DNA of 64,000 nt from Candidatus Foliamicus numerosus (GTDB taxonomy: Bacteria > Pseudomonadota > Gammaproteobacteria > Steroidobacterales > Foliamicaceae): positions 1 to 64,000 of the forward strand of contig JAPYNE010000028.1 in NCBI GenBank assembly GCA_028285945.1, read 5' to 3'. The notes under the pieces were generated by a model. It saw nothing but the letters and a program-made list of their open reading frames with translations, did no database searches and was not told the origin of the DNA. This document shows, in pieces, positions 49,065 through 58,365 of this stretch. The position numbers were made by a program, and so were the translations under genes. Numbering within the stretch: position 1 is the stretch's first letter; every line of letters starts with the position of its first letter.

Positions 49065-52000
49065 GGCGCGCTCGCGGCGGGCGGCGGCGCCTCGGGAGCC
49101 GTTGGCAATTCGCTCGCCGATGCTTCCGCTTCCGGCTCGCCGCTTCCGGCCACCGCCTTGGCCTCTTCCGCCTGGCTGAGCAGGGCGTCCCAGTCGATAT
49201 CCGGCATGTCGGTGAGATTTTCCTCCAGGTAGCGGGCGCAGTCGGCAAACGCCCCAAAGTCGATTTCTTCGCGAAGAACCCGGTTGACCTCCGGATCATC
49301 CCAGCTGCCGCCAACCCGGTAATAGTTTGCCGAAATGGCCTGCAGCGGTTCGCGGAACGCTTGGGACAACAGCAGCATGGTGGCGCCGAGTCCGGTGCCG
49401 CCCACGATGACACCGCCCAATGACAGCAGGTCGGGCAAATTCGGCGACACCACGGCAACCTGGTCGTAGCTGCGGTCCTTAAGCCCGGTGCGGCCGAACA
49501 GGGCCAAGCCGGCCACTGCGCCTTGCAGGCCCATGTTGCAAGTATAGGCCTGGCCGGCGCGAAGGCTGAAGTCGCCGGCCAGCCGATCAAAAGGCAGGCC
49601 TTCTTCGGTCATCTCGCGAAAATCCAGCGCCAGCCGGCGCGGAAGCCGGGCGACGCTCAGCACGCCCAGCATCCGGCCTCCCCCGGGATCGAGCGCCGGG
49701 ACATCGCCGGACTCGACCTCGACGCTGACCGTGCCGTTGGCGCGCGTGAGAAAGTCGCCAGCGGGCGGTCCTTCCCAGCTCGCCGACAGCGACATTTTGC
49801 CTCGATCCCCGGAAATCCCGCGGGCGTAGCCGAGCTGCTCCAGCGAGGCGGCAACATCAAAACTCTCGATCACCAGATCCAGCCGGCCCAGGTGCTGTGT
49901 GCCCGCTTCGTCCGCCACCAGCCAGGCCGCGCTGCCCTCCGAGGAGAAAGCCGGGGATTCGGTCCTGAACCAGTTCAAACCCAATCCGCCGGCAGTTTTC
50001 CCGTAGCGCGCCCGGACCGCGCCCAGCCGCATCGCGCCGATTTCCAGATCGTCGAGCAGCAGCTTCCCCGCCGGCAGGCTGCGGGGGTTGGCCGCCGGCG
50101 GCGGCCGCGGATCCCGCTGCGTTAACCGCAGCCAGTTCAGATCCGCCAACAGTTCCGCTTCCTGGGCATCAGGCCGCGGCCAGAATATCCGGCCATCGGC
50201 AGCCTGCCCCTGAAGCTCCACCTGCCATCCGTCGGGCTGCGGACGAACCTGGATCCGCTGTTGCGGCAATTCGCTGGAAAGGGCATACAAGGCACCCACC
50301 TTAAGGTCGATCTCCCAAGGCGGGTCCATCGCGCTTCCATCATTCGCAAACAGGCTTGTCCAATCCCTCGGCCTCAGCCAGCCAAGCTCCCCGTCCACCA
50401 GAAGGCCTGCGGAAACAGGCAATGCCGGCAGCGTATCCCCGAAACTCAAACGTCCCCGGCCGATGCGCCACCCCTCGCCGGCATCAACGAACTCCATGGC
50501 GATGCCGGGCCCCAAACCGAGACGTCCGGTCAGACGCGGAGGCTGGGCCAAACCCCATATCAGCTCCAACCGGGTTGGTCCTGGCGTGGCCGCGAGCTTG
50601 CCCGCGGGATGCGGGAAAGCGCTGGCCAGGCCAACCAGGTCCGTCTCAAGGCGCGCGCGCGCAGCGCGCATGGGCTCGGCATCCGTCGAAGGCACAAGGA
50701 TCTCGCCGGTCCAGGCGAATTCCCCCGACAAACGGTCCAGCGCGCAACAGTTGAACAGGTCGCGCAAAGAACCCGCGGAGGTCGCGCCGTTGAGTTCGAG
50801 GCGATAACCATAGCCCTGTGCGCCGATGGGCGCCTTTCCCAAACGAATTGCCAGGGGTTCGCCGAGAAACTGGCCCCGCAGGTCATCCGCAAGCACGCCA
50901 TCGCGGGTCACCGTGATCTTGCCGCGCATACTCCGAACCGGCGGGACCAGCTCGTTCAACCGCAAATCAACCCCGTCCAAGACGGTTTCGGAGTGCATCC
51001 GCCAATCGCTGCGGTTCGGAACCGGCAAGCGAAAGCTGAAACGGGTGCTTGCCGGGCCGGAAGTTTCGGCCTGCAGCAACCCGCCGTAAATCCGATCGGC
51101 CACGGGGGTGCGCCCCAAACCCTGCAGCAAGCGTGGCACAGGGGCTTCACTCACGGCGCTGACCTCCACCACGGGGCGGCTGAGATCAGCCACCTCCACC
51201 TGAACGTCCCGCCACCAAACCCCAGCCAGATCGCCTTCTCCCTCTTGAATCAATAATCTCGGCCCATTCAGCACGATTCGCCCGGCCACGCCCAGTGCAT
51301 CCGGCCAGTCCGGGAAAAGTGTCATCCGGGCATCACGAAGGCTCATTTCCAAGCGCAGCACGCCGCCGCCGAAAGGAAACGAACGAAGCGGGCCGCTAAC
51401 CAGCAGGTTCCAGCCTTCCCCCTTCCCCGAATGCAGCGCATTGCTCATCCAGCCGAAGGGAAGCCCGGGCGTGTTCCGCCAGGGAAGGAGGCGGAGGGCC
51501 TGCGGGAGGTCGTCCAAGCGCTCGCCGCCGCCGCTCAAATTAAGCATCGGCGAACTGTCGTCCGCAGGCAGGGCCAGTGAAAACCGGCCAGCCCAATCCA
51601 TGCCTTGCGCGCTGACGCGCAAATTATTGCCCTCCAGCAGCCACCCCCCGCTCTTGCTCCAGCTCAGCTCCGCCTGCAACTCGTCCACGCCCGCCGGCTC
51701 TTCCAGCCACTGCGCCTTCAAGCCGCCGCCCGAGACCGCGAGCTGGGCGCTTCCGGATTCCGCCCGGTGCCGCAGCTGTCCGTCCACACCCGTCAAGGCC
51801 AGCCCGATTTCAGCCCAGCTCAGGTCCAGTCCGCTGAAGTCCGCCTGTATGTCCGGCAGCGAGACGCCAACCTCGGCCCATTCCACATTCAGGTTCGCAA
51901 GGTCGCCCCGCAGCGGCAGCAAAGGCAAGGCAAGGCCGACGCGGGATGCCAGTTCCATCAGCGGCGGCGCCACATCCTCAAGCCGCACAAAGCCCGATTC

Positions 52001-53044
52001 AAGCTTCAGGCCGGTCAGCCTTCCGTCCTCTTCGGCCGACCAGCGAGCGCTGAGCTCTGTCTCTGGCCAGGCCTCGCCGGCCCGAACGACCCGGATGCGC
52101 CCGGCGTTCAAGGCATGCTCCCGCCCCCGGCTCTGCCATTCGAACTGTCCGCCCAGGCTGTCGAAAACAACAGGGTCGATCAAATCCTCGGCCATGCGAA
52201 AGTCGGTGAAATCAAGCTCTCCGAAAAGTTGCTCGATGTCCGTGTCCGCAAGGTCCGCGAACAGGTTGAAGTCGCCGGTCCCGATAACGGGCAGGGAAGC
52301 GGCTTCGGCGATCAGTTCCCGCATGCGCGCCAGCCGAATGGCGCGACCCTCAAGATGGAGCCGCCAGGCGCCGGAGGGCGCCAGCGAGCGGGTCCATTGC
52401 TGAAGGTCGATGTCGGCGCCCAGCGCGAGCCATTCGCCGTATTCCTCCGGCAGGACCAGGCGCCCATCCAGAACGATCCGCCCGCCGGCAATCTTGACCG
52501 AGAGCCGCTCCAGCCAGAAGTTTTCGCGCACCTCGCGGGCGGGATCCAAGTACTCGATCCAGATGTCCTGAATCCTGATGTCCCCGGGCACAAAGGCCAG
52601 CAGGCGAGCCGGGCCGCCCGGATAGTAGGCGGGGTCGCGCCCTTGGATCGAAAAGGCGTCAGCCCCCTGGCGCAGCAGCGAGAGGCGAGCCCCGGCTATG
52701 GACATGCGGTCCAGGGTGAGGCCGCGTCCCGGCAGCAGCCCCCACAGATTAATTCCCAGTTGTATTTCGTCGGCCAGCAATAATGGTCCGCCGCCGCGTT
52801 CGGACATCACCCGCACGCCACGGAGCCGAAATTCCGGCCCGGTCAACCCCCAGGAAGGCTCGATCCGCGCAAACTCCACAGGATAGCCAAGGCTTTCGCT
52901 GGTCCAGCGCGCAATTTCTTCCTGGAACGCCGGCGTGAGGGGGAGAAGCAACCGCAGGGCGCCGAGCAGCAAGGCCAACAGCAGCAGGCACAAGCCGACC
53001 GAACCGAGCACCCAGCGCAGCGCCCTTTTCAGTGCCGCAGACAT
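49061..53044 (-). CDS. yhdP: YhdP-family AsmA-like envelope protein
   Basis: A 1327-aa protein with one N-terminal membrane segment (GSVGLCLLLLALLLGALRLL). A very long beta-rich periplasmic part follows, with the AsmA/TamB-like bridge fold expected to span the envelope. YhdP helps phospholipid transport to the outer membrane. The length fits (E. coli 1266 aa). Recognisable segments include SESLGYPVEFARIEPSWGLT near the start, and LPDLLSLGGVIVGGTGLGAT with PEVNRV close to the C-terminus. The last 45 residues are low-complexity Ala/Glu/Pro. The rsfS stop and yhdP start share one base. Confidence 0.92.
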   Translation of the reverse strand: MSAALKRALRWVLGSVGLCLLLLALLLGALRLLLPLTPAFQEEIARWTSESLGYPVEFARIEPSWGLTGPEFRLRGVRVMSERGGGPLLLADEIQLGINLWGLLPGRGLTLDRMSIAGARLSLLRQGADAFSIQGRDPAYYPGGPARLLAFVPGDIRIQDIWIEYLDPAREVRENFWLERLSVKIAGGRIVLDGRLVLPEEYGEWLALGADIDLQQWTRSLAPSGAWRLHLEGRAIRLARMRELIAEAASLPVIGTGDFNLFADLADTDIEQLFGELDFTDFRMAEDLIDPVVFDSLGGQFEWQSRGREHALNAGRIRVVRAGEAWPETELSARWSAEEDGRLTGLKLESGFVRLEDVAPPLMELASRVGLALPLLPLRGDLANLNVEWAEVGVSLPDIQADFSGLDLSWAEIGLALTGVDGQLRHRAESGSAQLAVSGGGLKAQWLEEPAGVDELQAELSWSKSGGWLLEGNNLRVSAQGMDWAGRFSLALPADDSSPMLNLSGGGERLDDLPQALRLLPWRNTPGLPFGWMSNALHSGKGEGWNLLVSGPLRSFPFGGGVLRLEMSLRDARMTLFPDWPDALGVAGRIVLNGPRLLIQEGEGDLAGVWWRDVQVEVADLSRPVVEVSAVSEAPVPRLLQGLGRTPVADRIYGGLLQAETSGPASTRFSFRLPVPNRSDWRMHSETVLDGVDLRLNELVPPVRSMRGKITVTRDGVLADDLRGQFLGEPLAIRLGKAPIGAQGYGYRLELNGATSAGSLRDLFNCCALDRLSGEFAWTGEILVPSTDAEPMRAARARLETDLVGLASAFPHPAGKLAATPGPTRLELIWGLAQPPRLTGRLGLGPGIAMEFVDAGEGWRIGRGRLSFGDTLPALPVSAGLLVDGELGWLRPRDWTSLFANDGSAMDPPWEIDLKVGALYALSSELPQQRIQVRPQPDGWQVELQGQAADGRIFWPRPDAQEAELLADLNWLRLTQRDPRPPPAANPRSLPAGKLLLDDLEIGAMRLGAVRARYGKTAGGLGLNWFRTESPAFSSEGSAAWLVADEAGTQHLGRLDLVIESFDVAASLEQLGYARGISGDRGKMSLSASWEGPPAGDFLTRANGTVSVEVESGDVPALDPGGGRMLGVLSVARLPRRLALDFREMTEEGLPFDRLAGDFSLRAGQAYTCNMGLQGAVAGLALFGRTGLKDRSYDQVAVVSPNLPDLLSLGGVIVGGTGLGATMLLLSQAFREPLQAISANYYRVGGSWDDPEVNRVLREEIDFGAFADCARYLEENLTDMPDIDWDALLSQAEEAKAVAGSGEPEAEASASELPTAPEAPPPAASAP

Positions 53045-53376
53045 TAGGCCGCGCCGTCAAACTCCCACAAGTCCTCCAGCTTGTAGAAGTCGCGCGTTTC
53101 GCGGCGCATGAGATGGATCACGAGGTCGCCGAAGTCGATCAGGACCCAGTCGCACCATTGCAGGCCCTCCACGCCAAGCACCGGGCATCCCGCTTTCTTG
53201 CCGCGCTCGATGAGATGGTCCGCAAGCGCCTTGATGTGGCGCGCGTTGCGGCCGGTGGCGATCACCATGCGTTCGGTCACCGCCGTTTGGGCGCGCACAT
53301 CCAGCCATCGCACATCGGCGGCCTGCAACTCGTCGAGCACGCCCTCGGCCAGGGCCGGCAGCGGATCAGCGCTCAC
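53044..53376 (-). CDS. rsfS: Ribosomal silencing factor RsfS
   Basis: A 110-aa protein that binds uL14 and blocks 30S-50S joining in stationary phase. ALAEGVLDELQAADVRWLDV, TERMVIATGRNARHIKALAD and CDWVLIDFGDLVIHLMRRET (the RsfS core) are present, and the C-terminal RDFYKLEDLWEFD matches. The GTG start 53376 overlaps the nadD stop as GTGA. The frame upstream of it lies inside nadD. rlmH, the usual next gene, is absent; yhdP follows instead. Confidence 0.93.
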   Translation of the reverse strand: MSADPLPALAEGVLDELQAADVRWLDVRAQTAVTERMVIATGRNARHIKALADHLIERGKKAGCPVLGVEGLQWCDWVLIDFGDLVIHLMRRETRDFYKLEDLWEFDGAA

Positions 53377-54026
53377 GGGCTGCCTTCCGCGTAGGCGCCG
53401 GATTCGCGGATGATGCGCGCCACCGGAGCCGGGATCAGATCGCTCTCCAGGCGGCCGGCGCGCGCCGCCTTTCGAATACGGCTGGCGGAAATCGCCGCAA
53501 CAGGCTGCGCGCACATCAGCACCCGGCCGGACCGGGTGGTCCGCAGTTCCCGCGCGCGAGCCGCGAAACGCGCGGCAAGCTCCCGCTCCAGTGCCGCAGG
53601 CAGGTCATCGATATAGCCGGGCCGGGCCCCGACCACGAAATGGGCGAGATCAAACAGGATCCGCCAGTCACGCCATTGCGGCAGGCCGGCAAAGGAATCA
53701 AAGCCCATCATCCAGCAAAGCGGGCGCCCCGGGTTGCGGCGCCGCAGAAGCGACAGAGTATCCACTGTGTGGCGTGGCCCCGAAGGCTCAAGCTCGCAAT
53801 CCTCCACCGCATAGCCCGGAATATGGGCGATCGCCGCCTCCAGCATCCGCCGGCGCAGCGAAGCGCCTGCCGCCAGAGCGCCCCGGTGAGGCGGCCGGGC
53901 CGCGATCACGAAGCGAACCTCGTTGATTTCCGCTGCCGCGGCCAATTTGCGCGCCAGCTCGATGTGTCCCTTGTGGACGGGATCAAAAGCGCCTCCCATG
54001 AGGCCCAGGACATCGGATTCGCTCAA
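53373..54026 (-). CDS. nadD: Nicotinate-nucleotide adenylyltransferase
   Basis: Adenylates nicotinate mononucleotide in NAD synthesis. It is 217 aa from a TTG start that overlaps the holA stop as TTGA. The nucleotidyltransferase motif GGAFDPVHKGHIELARKL is at residues 11-28. RPPHRG, MGFDSFAGLPQWRDWRILFD and the ISxSxIR motif (AAISASRIRKAARAG) are all present. The holA-nadD-rsfS order is standard. Confidence 0.94.
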   Translation of the reverse strand: MSESDVLGLMGGAFDPVHKGHIELARKLAAAAEINEVRFVIAARPPHRGALAAGASLRRRMLEAAIAHIPGYAVEDCELEPSGPRHTVDTLSLLRRRNPGRPLCWMMGFDSFAGLPQWRDWRILFDLAHFVVGARPGYIDDLPAALERELAARFAARARELRTTRSGRVLMCAQPVAAISASRIRKAARAGRLESDLIPAPVARIIRESGAYAEGSP

Positions 54027-55048
54027 CGCTCGCCACCCATGCGGTGGGGCTCCGCCAAGGCAAAAGCGAGTTGCTCCAGTTCCGCCCAAGGCTCACCGGT
54101 TCTGGCGCCCTTGACGACCTGGTCCGTCCTGGCCGACCCGCGCAGCAGGCCAGCGATGGAGCGCGCCCCGTGCCGCTTCAGGGCCGCCCGGAATTCCGCC
54201 TTGCGGCTCGACCAGACGGCCAGCGCGCCCATCGCCGAGGGCAGGCTGTCGCCGCGCGCGGTTCGCCAGTGCAGATCGGCCAGCGTGGTGATGTCGCGCA
54301 CCAGAACCCAGAGGATCAGCGTGAGCGGCGCGCCCTCCCGCTTCAAGCCCGCGAGAATGCGGGCGGTGCGACGCAGATCCTGGCCCAAGGCGGCCGAGCC
54401 CAGCTGAAACACATCGAAGCGGCTGGCATCGGCGATCGCCCCCATCACCGCTTCCAAGCCGAGCGGCCCCGGCTCGTTGGTAAGCGCCAGCTTGTCGATC
54501 TGCTGGCGCGCCGACAGCAGATTGCCCTCGGTGCGCTCCGCCAGCAGGGCCACCGCCTCGGGGGCGGGCTCAAATCGCTCCTGGGCAAGGCGTTCCCGTA
54601 TCCAGGCCCGATGTTCGGAAAGCGACGGAACGGGAGCATCAATCCAAGCGCCGGCGGCATCCAGGGCGCGCACCCAGGCGCTTTTTCTGGCGTTGCGGTC
54701 CAAGCCTCCGGCAATCACCATGAGCAGGGTGTCTTCCGGCGGCGAATCAGCCAGCTCCTTGAGCACTTTCGCGCCCGCCGCGCCGGGCTTGCCGCTGGCG
54801 AGGCGCACTTCCACCAGCCGGCGGCTGGCAAACAGCGAGCGGCTGCGCGCGTCGGCCTTCAGTGCGCTCCAGTTGTAGCGCGCGTCGGCCACATGCAGCG
54901 CGCGCTCGGAGAACTCGGCCTTGCGGGCAGCGGCCCGGAGCCGATCCGCCGCCTCTTCGAGCAGCAAAGGCTCGGTGCCCGACAGCAGGTACAGCGGCGC
55001 CAGTCCCCTTTCCAAGGCATCGGGCAATTCGTTGCAGGTCAGCCTCAT
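54023..55048 (-). CDS. holA: DNA polymerase III subunit delta
   Basis: Clamp-loader delta subunit that opens the beta clamp. It is 341 aa. LAPLYLLSGTEPLLLEEAAD at the N-terminus is the degenerate P-loop region. Also seen are DTLLMVIAGGLDRNARKSAW, TEGNLLSARQQIDKLAL (the conserved EGNLLAA.QEI.KL) and DVFQLGSAALGQDLRRTARI. ATG 55048 overlaps the Trm112-like stop by 4 nt. lptE, normally just upstream, is displaced by cysS, hisI, sufE, yidD and the Trm112-like gene. Confidence 0.94.
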   Translation of the reverse strand: MRLTCNELPDALERGLAPLYLLSGTEPLLLEEAADRLRAAARKAEFSERALHVADARYNWSALKADARSRSLFASRRLVEVRLASGKPGAAGAKVLKELADSPPEDTLLMVIAGGLDRNARKSAWVRALDAAGAWIDAPVPSLSEHRAWIRERLAQERFEPAPEAVALLAERTEGNLLSARQQIDKLALTNEPGPLGLEAVMGAIADASRFDVFQLGSAALGQDLRRTARILAGLKREGAPLTLILWVLVRDITTLADLHWRTARGDSLPSAMGALAVWSSRKAEFRAALKRHGARSIAGLLRGSARTDQVVKGARTGEPWAELEQLAFALAEPHRMGGER

Positions 55049-55308
55049 TCCGTGTCCTTCGCGCTCGCCGCCTTGATCGCCTGATCGACGAGCAGCATAG
55101 GAATGCCCTCGCGAACGGGATACAGCCAGCGTCCGCAGGCGGAAACCAGCGCCGCCTCCAATGGCTCCTCCACCTTGTGTCCTGAGGTGTCGGCCAGCTC
55201 GCCCTTGCGCGCGGAATCGTTGAGCTCCGCCAGTGTCTCCGCGCCAGCGCGCTCAAGCTCGCCGCCGGTTCTGGGGCATCGCAACAGCAACAAGAAGCTG
55301 CCCTCCAC
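55045..55308 (-). CDS. Trm112-family small protein (long variant)
   Basis: An 87-aa protein. The start is like Trm112/YcaR (LLLLRCPRTGGELERAGAET), and the end WLYPVREGIPMLLVDQAI is the classic YPIxxGIPxML tail. Between them the second cysteine pair is reduced to one cysteine (SACGRWLYP). The zinc knuckle is probably incomplete: CPRTG lacks its partner cysteine. The chosen GTG start 55308 is just downstream of the yidD stop; the upstream frame lies over yidD. Role unknown, possibly a methyltransferase activator. Confidence 0.7.
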   Translation of the reverse strand: MEGSFLLLLRCPRTGGELERAGAETLAELNDSARKGELADTSGHKVEEPLEAALVSACGRWLYPVREGIPMLLVDQAIKAASAKDTE

Positions 55309-55313
55309 GGCCT

Positions 55314-55562
55314 TTATCGGGGCGGCGGCTGGTCCGCGCCCGTTGGCGGGACCGGGTCCCAGCCTGATGGACCGAGCGGATGGCAGCGGAGCAGGCGCCG
55401 CGCCGACATCCCGAAGCCGCGAAGCAGGCCGTGAACTTCGATGGCTTCCGCCGCGTACCGCGAACAGGTCGGCTGGAAACGGCATCGCGGGCCCAGAAAC
55501 GGAGAAATGCAAAGCTGATACGCGCGTATCAGTCCAATGGCGATCGCTTTCACTGGAGGCAT
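55314..55562 (-). CDS. yidD: Membrane protein insertion efficiency factor YidD
   Basis: An 82-aa protein with [40 protein letters not shown] and [17 protein letters not shown], the full YidD signature with its three conserved cysteines. It usually sits between rnpA and yidC; here it is in a different neighbourhood, overlapping the sufE 3' end by 13 nt. ATG 55562 is used. Confidence 0.93.
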   Translation of the reverse strand: MPPVKAIAIGLIRAYQLCISPFLGPRCRFQPTCSRYAAEAIEVHGLLRGFGMSARRLLRCHPLGPSGWDPVPPTGADQPPPR

Positions 55563-55987
55563 TTTACGGCCAGAGCGCGGATCTGGCCCACCATGGAATG
55601 GAGGCCATTGCTTCGCGTGGGGCTTAAGTGATGGTCCAAGCCCGCGCCGGCGATGAAATCGGGCGGCGTTTCGACGATCTCGCGGGGCAAACGACCGCTG
55701 TACACACGCATCAGCAAGGCGGCAAGTCCAGAAACAATGGCCGAGTCGCTAACGGCCCGGAAGAACAGCCGGCCGTCGTCCTGCCAAGACTTCAGCCATA
55801 CCTGCGACTGGCACCCGCGCAGCCGGTTATCCTCGATGCGCCACTTATCAGGGAACTCCGGAGCGCTGCGGCCCATCTCGATGATGTGCTGGTAGCGCTC
55901 CATCCAACTATCGAAGAAACCCAACTCTTCGAGCAGCTCCTCCTGGGCGTCCCGCAAGCTGCCATGGGACGGCTGTTCGGCGCTCAC
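55550..55987 (-). CDS. sufE: SufE-family cysteine desulfuration protein
   Basis: A 145-aa sulfur acceptor for SufS in Fe-S cluster assembly. The acceptor cysteine is C59 in [37 protein letters not shown] at the start and [20 protein letters not shown] are the usual SufE helices. The GTG start 55987 overlaps the hisI stop as GTGA. No sufBCDS genes are in the window. Confidence 0.92.
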   Translation of the reverse strand: MSAEQPSHGSLRDAQEELLEELGFFDSWMERYQHIIEMGRSAPEFPDKWRIEDNRLRGCQSQVWLKSWQDDGRLFFRAVSDSAIVSGLAALLMRVYSGRLPREIVETPPDFIAGAGLDHHLSPTRSNGLHSMVGQIRALAVKCLQ

Positions 55988-56454
55988 AAGCGGGTCGGGT
56001 TTTCGTGCCCTGCGTAAACCTGCTCCGGATCGAACACCTTGCCGCTTTCGGTGAACTGAAGCTCCACCGGCCCCTTGTCCGCAGGGAGCGGCACCCGGCG
56101 ATAAAAGCAGGAACGGTAGCCTACGTGGCAACTTGCGCCGCCCGCCACATCCACGCGCAGCCACACGCAGTCCTGATCGTCATCGATCAGCAACTCGCGC
56201 ACCTTTTGGATCAAGCCGCTGGTCTCTCCTTTGCGCCACAGCTTGTTCCTGCCGCGGCTGTAGTAATGCGCCTCGCCGGTGCCGATAGTCCGTTCGAGCG
56301 CGTCCCTGTTCATATACGCATGCATCAGAAGCTCGCCGCTGGCATGGTCGGTCACCACAGCCGGTATAAGGCCCTGTTCGTTGAATTTCGGCGCGAGCTG
56401 CGAGCCCTCCTCCACCTCGACCACCGAACGCCTCACTGCAAATAGCTTGCTCAT
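55984..56454 (-). CDS. hisI: Phosphoribosyl-AMP cyclohydrolase
   Basis: Third step of histidine synthesis, zinc- and magnesium-dependent. It is 156 aa. [35 protein letters not shown], and [14 protein letters not shown] with the magnesium aspartates and C96 are present, as are the zinc cysteines C109 and C116 ([17 protein letters not shown]). It is the HisI domain alone; no HisE is fused or adjacent. It lies 22 nt after cysS on the same strand. Confidence 0.93.
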   Translation of the reverse strand: MSKLFAVRRSVVEVEEGSQLAPKFNEQGLIPAVVTDHASGELLMHAYMNRDALERTIGTGEAHYYSRGRNKLWRKGETSGLIQKVRELLIDDDQDCVWLRVDVAGGASCHVGYRSCFYRRVPLPADKGPVELQFTESGKVFDPEQVYAGHENPTRL

Positions 56455-56476
56455 GCCGCAATCATAGCGCCTGCCT

Positions 56477-57674
56477 TCAGATCCGCCGCCAAGTGGTTCC
56501 GCCAGGGCCGTCCTCTAGCACCACGCCCAAGGTCTTGAGCTGCTCGCGGATCCGGTCGGCCTCGGCAAAATCGCGGCGCTCGCGCGCCGCCGCGCGCTGA
56601 TCGATGCGCGCCTCGATCTCGGCGGCCGGCAGGGACGCAAGCGGCGTTTCCGCCACGCCCTCTCCCGGGGCTCCCCCGGCCCCGGCTGCCGCGCTCTCAA
56701 CCGGCGCTGTAAACCACTGCCCAGGCTCGGCCTGCAAGAGTCCGAGAAGCGCAGCGCCGGCACGGATCGATTCAGCCGTCGCTTGCGGGTCGGCCCTGCC
56801 TGCCCGGAGCTCGCGCGCCTGGCCCGCCAGCACGCCAAGCGCGGCAGGCGTGTTCAGGTCGTCCTCCAAGGCCCGCACCAGTTCCCCGGCAGGCTCCGCC
56901 CCGCCGTTTTCCTGCGCCTCGTTCCGCGGGAGGCAATCGTGCAACACCCGGTACATCCGGTCCAGACGGCGGCGGCTGGCCGCGATCAACTCGCCGGTCC
57001 ATTCCAGCGGATCGCGGTAGCGCGCGCTCAGCAAGGCGAGCCGCAGCACTTCGCCCCGGTGCTGTTCCAGCAGCTCGCGGATGGTCAGTATGTTGCCTGC
57101 GGACTTGGCCATCTTCGAGCGGCCCATGCGGATCATGCCGTTATGCATCCAGTAGCGGGCCAGAGGCGCGGCATGCGCGCATTCGCTCTGGGCGATCTCG
57201 TTTTCGTGGTGCGGGAAGATCAGATCCTGCCCTCCTCCATGAATGTCCAAGGTCTCGCCTAAGTGCTCGCGCGCCATGGCCGAGCACTCCAAGTGCCAGC
57301 CGGGACGCCCCCGGCCCCAAGGACTTTGCCAGCCGGGCAGCTCCGCGATGGTCGGGCGGAAGCACGCCGAGCGCCGCGATATCCTCCTCCCACACCTTCG
57401 CCCAGCGCTGCGCAATCGCGGCGATTTCCAAGCCTTCCTCGGCGGCGGCCCTGTTGATCTTGTCGTCCACGTCGGTGACATTGCTGGCGTAAACCAAGCG
57501 ATAGCGCCGCCGCAATACACGCGCCAGCACGTCGAAGACAACGGCCGGGCGGGCATTGCCGATGTGCGCGGGGCCGTACACGGTGGGGCCGCACACGTAC
57601 ATCGTGACCCGCGACGGATCCCCGGGCACGAAAGGCTGCAACTCGCGGCCCAGCGTGTTGTAAAGGCGAATCAA
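56477..57674 (-). pseudogene. cysS: Cysteinyl-tRNA synthetase gene with internal deletion and frameshift
   Basis: From a TTG start (57674) the N-terminal part is normal: [38 protein letters not shown] with the HIGH motif and zinc cysteine, and [20 protein letters not shown], up to ALGVLPPD. Then the frame changes near 57350 and the sequence resumes as [51 protein letters not shown] and the normal end [12 protein letters not shown]. Compared with E. coli CysS, about 85 residues between these two points are missing. Either the organism has another cysS, or this is an assembly error. As written it cannot make a full enzyme. Confidence 0.85.
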
Positions 57675-58165
57675 GGCTGTTGCCCGGCGGCAGGCGCGGG
57701 CAATGCCGCCAAGTCGCGGAGAATCTGCCGTGCCAATTCCTCGGCCAGGGCCTCGCGCAACACCTCGGCTTCGCGCTCCATGCCCAGCACCCGGAACTCG
57801 TCTTGCACGCGCGTATGATTGGCCGCCCGCTCGCGCTCCTCGATCAGCCGCTGGCTTCCCAGACGCAGGGAATACCTGACGCGGTAACTGATTTCGGTAA
57901 CCGTGGGCAAATTGTTGGCCGAAATCGCCACCAGGCTCTCCTGGCTCTCATCATCCAGCAGCCGCAGGATCGCGATGCCTTCACCCGGTTCGCCCCGCAC
58001 ATCGACCTGTGCCAGCCGCAACTGCTCCATGAGCGCCCGCTTAAGCGGCGTGGCGCCGTGGGCGCTTTGCAGCCATATCCCGCCAGGCAGCGCCGGAAAA
58101 CCGAGCGCTCCCTGAAACTGGAAGCCGCAGGCGGCCAGCAGCAGCACGAGCAGCCCCGCCGGCAC
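57671..58165 (-). CDS. lptE: LPS-assembly lipoprotein LptE
   Basis: Outer-membrane lipoprotein that plugs the LptD barrel. From GTG 58165 it is 164 aa. A very short signal ([19 protein letters not shown]) carries the lipobox LAAC. The mature part has [20 protein letters not shown], then [20 protein letters not shown], as in LptE/RlpB. The open frame extends upstream through hairpin repeat R4 to the leuS stop, but that part is not LptE-like. The start is awkward because the signal lacks the usual positive charges: R4 appears to abut or replace the native 5' end. Its stop overlaps cysS as TTGA. Confidence 0.85.
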   Translation of the reverse strand: MPAGLLVLLLAACGFQFQGALGFPALPGGIWLQSAHGATPLKRALMEQLRLAQVDVRGEPGEGIAILRLLDDESQESLVAISANNLPTVTEISYRVRYSLRLGSQRLIEERERAANHTRVQDEFRVLGMEREAEVLREALAEELARQILRDLAALPAPAAGQQP

Positions 58166-58204
58166 GAACCTCCGGAGGGCGCTTGCATGGGGCGGGGCGA
58201 TGAA

Positions 58205-58329
58205 GCCATTTCCCGCCCTCCTCTTCAGGAAGACGCATGAACCCGTCCATGGGGCTTGCTCGTTTCGCGCCGGGACATCGGCGCTCACCCTGCCTCCGAT
58301 ACTCCCTGAAGAGGGAGGCGGGAAATGGC
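58205..58329 (-). repeat. Large hairpin repeat R4 (diverged core, imperfect arms)
   Basis: Arms 58205-58230 and 58303-58329 are inverted copies with two small indels. The loop carries the family's core motif at 58231-58255 (ACGCATGAACCCGTCCATGG on the plus strand, so the element is on the minus strand). An inner hairpin GCGCCG-GGACAT-CGGCGC is at 58267-58284, at the place of the inner hairpins of R1-R3 but with different sequence. It fills the gap between the leuS stop and the lptE start. Confidence 0.8.
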
Positions 58330-58365
58330 GAGGGACAGGCAAAACCCCGCGCGGCCTCCGCGCCT

